The translations under genes and the position numbers were made by a program. The notes under the pieces were generated by a model, which was not told where the DNA came from, did no database searches, and was given only the letters and a program-made list of their open reading frames with translations. DNA of 64,000 bases from an uncultured Porphyromonadaceae bacterium (GTDB lineage: Bacteria; Bacteroidota; Bacteroidia; Bacteroidales; Muribaculaceae), in assembly GCA_947174235.1 (NCBI GenBank), contig CAMWID010000005.1, forward strand, positions 1 through 64,000, written 5' to 3'. Of this stretch, positions 59,298 through 64,000 are shown one piece after another. The first letter of the stretch is position 1; each line of letters opens with the position of its first letter.

Positions 59298-61131
59298 TGC
59301 TTATAATTGTATTAGAGTTCAACATTCTTTCTTCAAGACCTTTGCGTGCGTCAGAAATACCACCTGTAAGGTATTTCTCCATCATAAGACTTCCTATGGG
59401 GACTCCAAAAGTAGCTCCGAATCCGGCATTTTCCACATATACGGCAATCGCTATCTTGGGGTCATGGTATGGAGCGAATCCCATAAATGCGGAATGGTCT
59501 TTTCCATGAGGGTTTTGGGCGGTACCTGTCTTTCCGCATACTTCGATACCGGGAAGCGCGGCTGTGCGGCATGTGCCTCCCAATACTGCCATGCGCATAC
59601 CTTCCGCAATATCTTCGTAATATTCCTTTTTGATGTGTGGCGCATGTTTTTCCCTATACTTTGCATCGATGACAGTATCTGCAACGGATTTTACAACATG
59701 AGGCGTGTAGAAGTATCCTCTGTTTGCAATCGTGGCACATAGATTGGCGATCTGAAGAGGCGTGGCGAGCACTTCCCCCTGACCTATGGCAACGGATATG
59801 ATTGAGTTCGCACTCCAGTGCGGACCTCTGAAAGACTTGGAATAAAAATCAGAATTAGGGATAAAACCTCTGCTTTCAGACGGAAGATCAACTCCTAACT
59901 TATAGCCATATCCCATTTCTACAAGATAGTTTTTCCATATCTCGAATTGGTCATATGGTTTTGTACCACGTTTGTCTATCATATTTTTGAATCCCCAGCA
60001 GAAATAGGCGTTACAAGAAGTCTGTAGCGCCGGTTTCAACGCGATGGGGGAACCATGTCCGTGACAACCGACCCTAATTTTGTTGATATATCCGTGGTAG
60101 CATGGGTATTGTGTGGCAGTAGTGATTATGCCTTCCTGTAGGAATATCAATCCTTGTGTAGGCTTAAATGTAGATCCCGGAGGATATGCGCCTTGTAGCG
60201 CGCGGTCATACAAAGGCTTATAAGGGTCCTTGACAAGGCTTGCATAATTTTTTCCACGGTCTTTACCCACAAGTAGTGACGGATCATAATTCGGGGATGT
60301 GACAAGTGCAAGAATTTCACCGGTGGCGGGCTCTATAGCCACAATTGCTCCGATTTTGTTTTGCATGAGTTGTTCTCCATAAGCCTGGAGCTCCATGTCG
60401 ATAGAAAGTTTTATATTTCTGCCGGACACGGGAGCGATATCATGCTTGCCGTTTTCATACTTACCTTTGATTCTTCCGTAAGCATCCTTCATCAGAATCT
60501 CGAATCCTTTTACTCCACGAAGATGTTTCTCATAACTTTTCTCAATGCCGAGGTCACCAGTATAGTCTCCCGACCGATAATATCTGTCGGCTTCCACGTC
60601 AGCTGCAGACACTTCCCGGATATTGCCAAGAATGTTGGACGCCGCGTTATAATTATATTGCCTTACAGTTCTTGTCTGGATAAAAAAACCGGGGAACAGA
60701 TAAAGTTTCTCCTGAAGTCTTCCGTAATCCTCCTGTGAAAGATGGGATATCAACTTTTGAGGCGTATATGCGGAATATCCCGGATTTTTTCTGGGATTTT
60801 TCATTTCCGCCCATTTTTCCATAAGTTGTTCTTTAGTGATGTCAAGCACGTCGCACAAAGATAATGTGTCGAAATCACCGACGTCTTTGGGAATGATCAT
60901 GACATCATATGCAGGCTGGTTGAACACTACCAGGCGTTCTTCCCTGTCATAGACGAGACCTCGTGCCGGATAAATCACTCTACGGAGAAACGCATTGCTG
61001 TCGGCATTTTCCTTATATTTGTCTTCACTTACCTGAAGGCTGAAGAGCCGGAAGATATAGATGACGACTATAAGGCAGATAAATCCTCCGATCACATACC
61101 TGCGTTTTGCAAGCTTATAGTCTTTTCTCAC
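59278..61131 (-). CDS. mrdA: Penicillin-binding protein 2
   Basis: PGSTFKPTQGLIFLQEG, TSCNAYFCWGFKNM, VCGKTGTAQNPHGKDHSAFMGFAP. Confidence 0.95.
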   Translation of the reverse strand: MRKDYKLAKRRYVIGGFICLIVVIYIFRLFSLQVSEDKYKENADSNAFLRRVIYPARGLVYDREERLVVFNQPAYDVMIIPKDVGDFDTLSLCDVLDITKEQLMEKWAEMKNPRKNPGYSAYTPQKLISHLSQEDYGRLQEKLYLFPGFFIQTRTVRQYNYNAASNILGNIREVSAADVEADRYYRSGDYTGDLGIEKSYEKHLRGVKGFEILMKDAYGRIKGKYENGKHDIAPVSGRNIKLSIDMELQAYGEQLMQNKIGAIVAIEPATGEILALVTSPNYDPSLLVGKDRGKNYASLVKDPYKPLYDRALQGAYPPGSTFKPTQGLIFLQEGIITTATQYPCYHGYINKIRVGCHGHGSPIALKPALQTSCNAYFCWGFKNMIDKRGTKPYDQFEIWKNYLVEMGYGYKLGVDLPSESRGFIPNSDFYSKSFRGPHWSANSIISVAIGQGEVLATPLQIANLCATIANRGYFYTPHVVKSVADTVIDAKYREKHAPHIKKEYYEDIAEGMRMAVLGGTCRTAALPGIEVCGKTGTAQNPHGKDHSAFMGFAPYHDPKIAIAVYVENAGFGATFGVPIGSLMMEKYLTGGISDARKGLEERMLNSNTIISSGVKKH

Positions 61132-61643
61132 GATTTCTTAATAATTAAGCTGTCTATTGCGAGCAGCATGACAAAAGTCAGCAAGCAGCTTGAGGCTGCT
61201 AAAATTACAATCTCTTTTACTTCTGCAAAATTGAAATATTCAATTGTGAATGCCATGAGGCAGTATAGTCCCACCATTGTGATAAGGTATTTGCAGTATA
61301 TGCCGACACCAAGAGAGGATAGTGACGGTGTAAGATATTTAGTTTTGTCGTCCTTGGGGATGTAGGCATAAAACACGGGACGTTTCATTGCGGCAAGCAG
61401 TGTGCAAGCCAACGCATTCACTCCGAGCGTGTCTGCAAAAATATCTACACATAGCCCCATCGTAAAGGCAAGGGTAAAAAGTATTCCTTTACCTAAAGAT
61501 ATCGGAAGGCGTATTATAAAATATATAAAGATAATGGGTACCGCTACATTGAATATGGCAATATGATTACAGATCAATACTTGCGCAAGCAAGATCACTA
61601 TAAACAGAAAAGAGAATTTAATTATTTCCTTATTCATTATCAA
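61128..61643 (-). CDS. mreD: Rod shape-determining protein MreD
   Basis: Five- to six-TM protein between mreC and mrdA; GLCVDIFADTLGVNALACTLLAAMKRP. Confidence 0.85.
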   Translation of the reverse strand: MIMNKEIIKFSFLFIVILLAQVLICNHIAIFNVAVPIIFIYFIIRLPISLGKGILFTLAFTMGLCVDIFADTLGVNALACTLLAAMKRPVFYAYIPKDDKTKYLTPSLSSLGVGIYCKYLITMVGLYCLMAFTIEYFNFAEVKEIVILAASSCLLTFVMLLAIDSLIIKKS

Positions 61644-61651
61644 TATTCATG

Positions 61652-62530
61652 TCATTTGCCCGGTTTGTAATCAAAATTTTTTAAAGAATCAATTTCAGGC
61701 TTGTACTCATCTTTAATGACACGCACAGTGCTTAATGCGCGGAAATCAGATGTAAGCCTTATCTTGAGTACAAAAAAATTATCATCGGTTCCTTTGACCC
61801 TGTTCATGACAATTCCCACAGGAATTTCAGGGGGAAACGTGGTAGAGAACCCGCTTGTCACGATCGTGTCACCTGCGTGAAACTTTGCATGACGTGGAAC
61901 TTCTTCCACGTACGCGATGCGCGGGTCTCCTCCTTTCCACGATAGAGAACCAATATATTCTGTCCCTTTGATTTTTACAGAAAAATGTTGTGTCTCGTTT
62001 AACAACGAGATAACTCTTGAGGTATGGGCTCCTGTGACATTTATTATACCGGTTATCCCATTTTGATCAACAACTCCCATTCCTCTTTTAACTCCGTCAG
62101 CTTCGCCACGATTGATTGAGAAATAATTCCGGGGATGCCTTACACTGTTATTGATCACAGTCGCGGAGATATAATCAAAGCGCTCATCATAATTCTTGTT
62201 TTCAGCAGTATCTGAAAGCTTGGTCTGATATTCTGCGATCTGATGTCTCAGGTTGAGTACTTCATTCTCCAGCATGGCATTGCTTGCCTGCAGGCTTTCG
62301 TTGATGCTTCGAAGATGAAAATACCCGGTTATTTCAGATGCAGTTCCATTGATTGAGCTGACGACCATATTGGCAGAACTAAGATAAACCGAATGGTGAT
62401 ATGAATTATGGCTGAAAAGAAGCACAAAGCTCAACAACACATAGAACACAAAAAGGAACCATGTGCCATATCGGATTATGAAGTTCAAAAGATTTCTCAC
62501 CTGTTTACGTGTAAAAGCCGCCCCCTGCAA
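61652..62530 (-). CDS. mreC: Rod shape-determining protein MreC
   Basis: N-terminal TM plus coiled coil; NYFSINRGEADGVKRGMGVVDQNGITGIINVTGAHTSRVISLL. Confidence 0.93.
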   Translation of the reverse strand: MQGAAFTRKQVRNLLNFIIRYGTWFLFVFYVLLSFVLLFSHNSYHHSVYLSSANMVVSSINGTASEITGYFHLRSINESLQASNAMLENEVLNLRHQIAEYQTKLSDTAENKNYDERFDYISATVINNSVRHPRNYFSINRGEADGVKRGMGVVDQNGITGIINVTGAHTSRVISLLNETQHFSVKIKGTEYIGSLSWKGGDPRIAYVEEVPRHAKFHAGDTIVTSGFSTTFPPEIPVGIVMNRVKGTDDNFFVLKIRLTSDFRALSTVRVIKDEYKPEIDSLKNFDYKPGK

Positions 62531-62580
62531 GGAGGCAGCGATTAATATCTTTTATCCTAACAATTGATATAAGATAAAGT

Positions 62581-63600
62581 TTATCGGATCAGGAAAGAGA
62601 ACCGATTTATGTTCTTGAGCGCCACACCGGTGCCCTTTGCCACAGCGTGTAAAGGGTCTTCCGCGATCTTGAATTCGATCCTTATTTTATCAGAAAGACG
62701 TTTTGCGAGTCCCTTCAGCAACGCTCCACCTCCGGCGAGATATATCCCGTTTTTAACAATGTCGGCATATAGTTCAGGGGGTGTTTCCTCAAGGGCGGCA
62801 AGAATTGCTGTCTCCATGCGGGAGATTGACTTGTCGATACAATGGGATATTTCCTCATATGTGACCGGGACTTCCATCGGAAGCGCTGACATTCTGTTCG
62901 GACCACGTACAATATAAGGTTCCGGCGGATTGTCAAGTACAGGCAAGGCTGACCCGACGTTGATTTTTATTTGTTCCGCCATTGTTGCGCCGACTTTAAG
63001 ATTATGGACGCGCCCCATGTGTTCCTGAATGTCCATTGTCAGGTCATTGCCGGCAAGCCTAATGCTTTTGTTGCTTACAATGCCCCCAAGGGAAATTACT
63101 GCGATTTCAGTGCTGCCTCCACCTATGTCAACAATCATGTTGCCTTCGGGCGCCTCTACGTCAAGTCCGATACCGAGAGCTGCCGCCATAGGTTCGTATA
63201 TCATATATACATCCCTTCCCCCGGCATGCTCGGAAGAGTCTCTGACGGCACGTATTTCTACTTCTGTGGAACCGGAAGGTATGCAGACCACCATTCTCAG
63301 AGAGGGTGAGAACCAACGCCTTTTTGAACTTACCATTTTTACCATACCACGTATCATCTGTTCTGCGGCATTGAAGTCGGCGATGACTCCGTCTCGCAGC
63401 GGACGAATGGTGCGTATGCCGGGAGGTTCTTTCCCTTCCATAAGGTGAGCCGGAGTGCCGACAGCCAAAAGTTTGTCGGTCTTGTTCTCTATGGCGACCA
63501 CCGAAGGTTCGTCTACGACAATTTTGTCATTATGAATTATAATGGAGTTGGCAGTACCCAAGTCCATCGCTATTTCTTGAGTGAATGAAAAGAGTCCCAT
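62581..63600 (-). CDS. mreB: Rod shape-determining protein MreB
   Basis: MDLGTANSIIIHNDKIVVDEPSVVAIE, MIVDIGGGSTEIAVISLGGIV, YLAGGGALLKGL. Confidence 0.98.
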   Translation of the reverse strand: MGLFSFTQEIAMDLGTANSIIIHNDKIVVDEPSVVAIENKTDKLLAVGTPAHLMEGKEPPGIRTIRPLRDGVIADFNAAEQMIRGMVKMVSSKRRWFSPSLRMVVCIPSGSTEVEIRAVRDSSEHAGGRDVYMIYEPMAAALGIGLDVEAPEGNMIVDIGGGSTEIAVISLGGIVSNKSIRLAGNDLTMDIQEHMGRVHNLKVGATMAEQIKINVGSALPVLDNPPEPYIVRGPNRMSALPMEVPVTYEEISHCIDKSISRMETAILAALEETPPELYADIVKNGIYLAGGGALLKGLAKRLSDKIRIEFKIAEDPLHAVAKGTGVALKNINRFSFLIR

Positions 63601-63740
63601 ATTTTTGCTTTAGAATTTTGGGGAAGGTTGTCACAATTTTGTGGTTGGGAGAGATGTTTGTAAAACCAATTGCAAAGTTAATCAAAAAAAATAAGGTGTT
63701 GAAATAAAAAACGCAATTCGAAAATAAAAAATGTAAAAAA

Positions 63741-63770
63741 GGCGCTGCTTTTGTAAGCAAGCGCCTTTTT
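63741..63770. terminator. Terminator hairpin
   Basis: ggcgcttgc-like stem: ggcgctgcttttgtaagcaagcgcc followed by TTTTTTT. Confidence 0.7.
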
Positions 63771-63809
63771 TTATATTTTGGTCCCGAAGTTTGAAAAACT
63801 TCGCAGGAA

Positions 63810-64000
63810 TCAATTGGAGAAATATGTCTCGAGTGCATAATTGATGCTCTCAAGGACGTTCTGGATATCTGAATCATCCGGTTGCATAGACTGAGCCTTT
63901 TCCGCTATTTGTTTTGCAGACTCGAAATAATTTGTCTTGATGTTCTGACGTGCGGCTGTTGTCTCAGGAGATGAACCTTCCAGTTCATTCCATTTTATTG
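63810..64000 (-). CDS. 3'-terminal part of a CDS truncated by the window edge (hypothetical)
   Basis: Open frame IKWNELEGSSPETTAARQNIKTNYFESAKQIAEKAQSMQPDDSDIQNVLESINYALETYFSN* on the minus strand. Confidence 0.6.
   Translation of the reverse strand, partial: IKWNELEGSSPETTAARQNIKTNYFESAKQIAEKAQSMQPDDSDIQNVLESINYALETYFSN

Overview
The window is about 64 kb of gene-dense chromosome from a Bacteroidales-type genome. This is inferred from TAnnTTTG -7 boxes and from gene families such as DUF4290, BT_3928-like DoxX and AguA/AguB; Muribaculaceae is plausible but untested. Most of it is core or housekeeping: tRNA-Leu(GAG), a RecD/Pif1-like helicase with TPRs, aguBA, rlmH, nadC, yraN, nfo, radA, a Fur-family regulator, serC/serA, rarA, tsaB, murA, rimM, comEC, aroE, an M13 peptidase, an ABC-F ATPase, groES/groEL, and the elongasome block mreBCD-mrdA-rodA. 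The most distinctive accessory element is a complete urease module, ureABCEFGD (about 50.09-55.90 kb), bracketed by two strong terminator-like hairpins. It contains an internal terminator-like hairpin between ureC and ureE, a UreB with N- and C-terminal extensions, a UreC with MVCHNL in the flap, and a strongly His-rich UreE tail. Other points to follow up: an inverted repeat whose loop holds the -33 box of a canonical promoter in front of the Fur-family gene; a signal-peptide-bearing gene remnant fused by an ATGA overlap to a GH2 gene; a tandem pair of secreted paralogues of unknown function next to groEL; an MFS sugar transporter with a ~160-aa insertion; and three perfect 48-52 bp zero-spacer palindromes used as intergenic terminators. 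No CRISPR array, integrase, transposase, phage module or rRNA was seen. All family calls come from reading the translations by eye; no searches were run.
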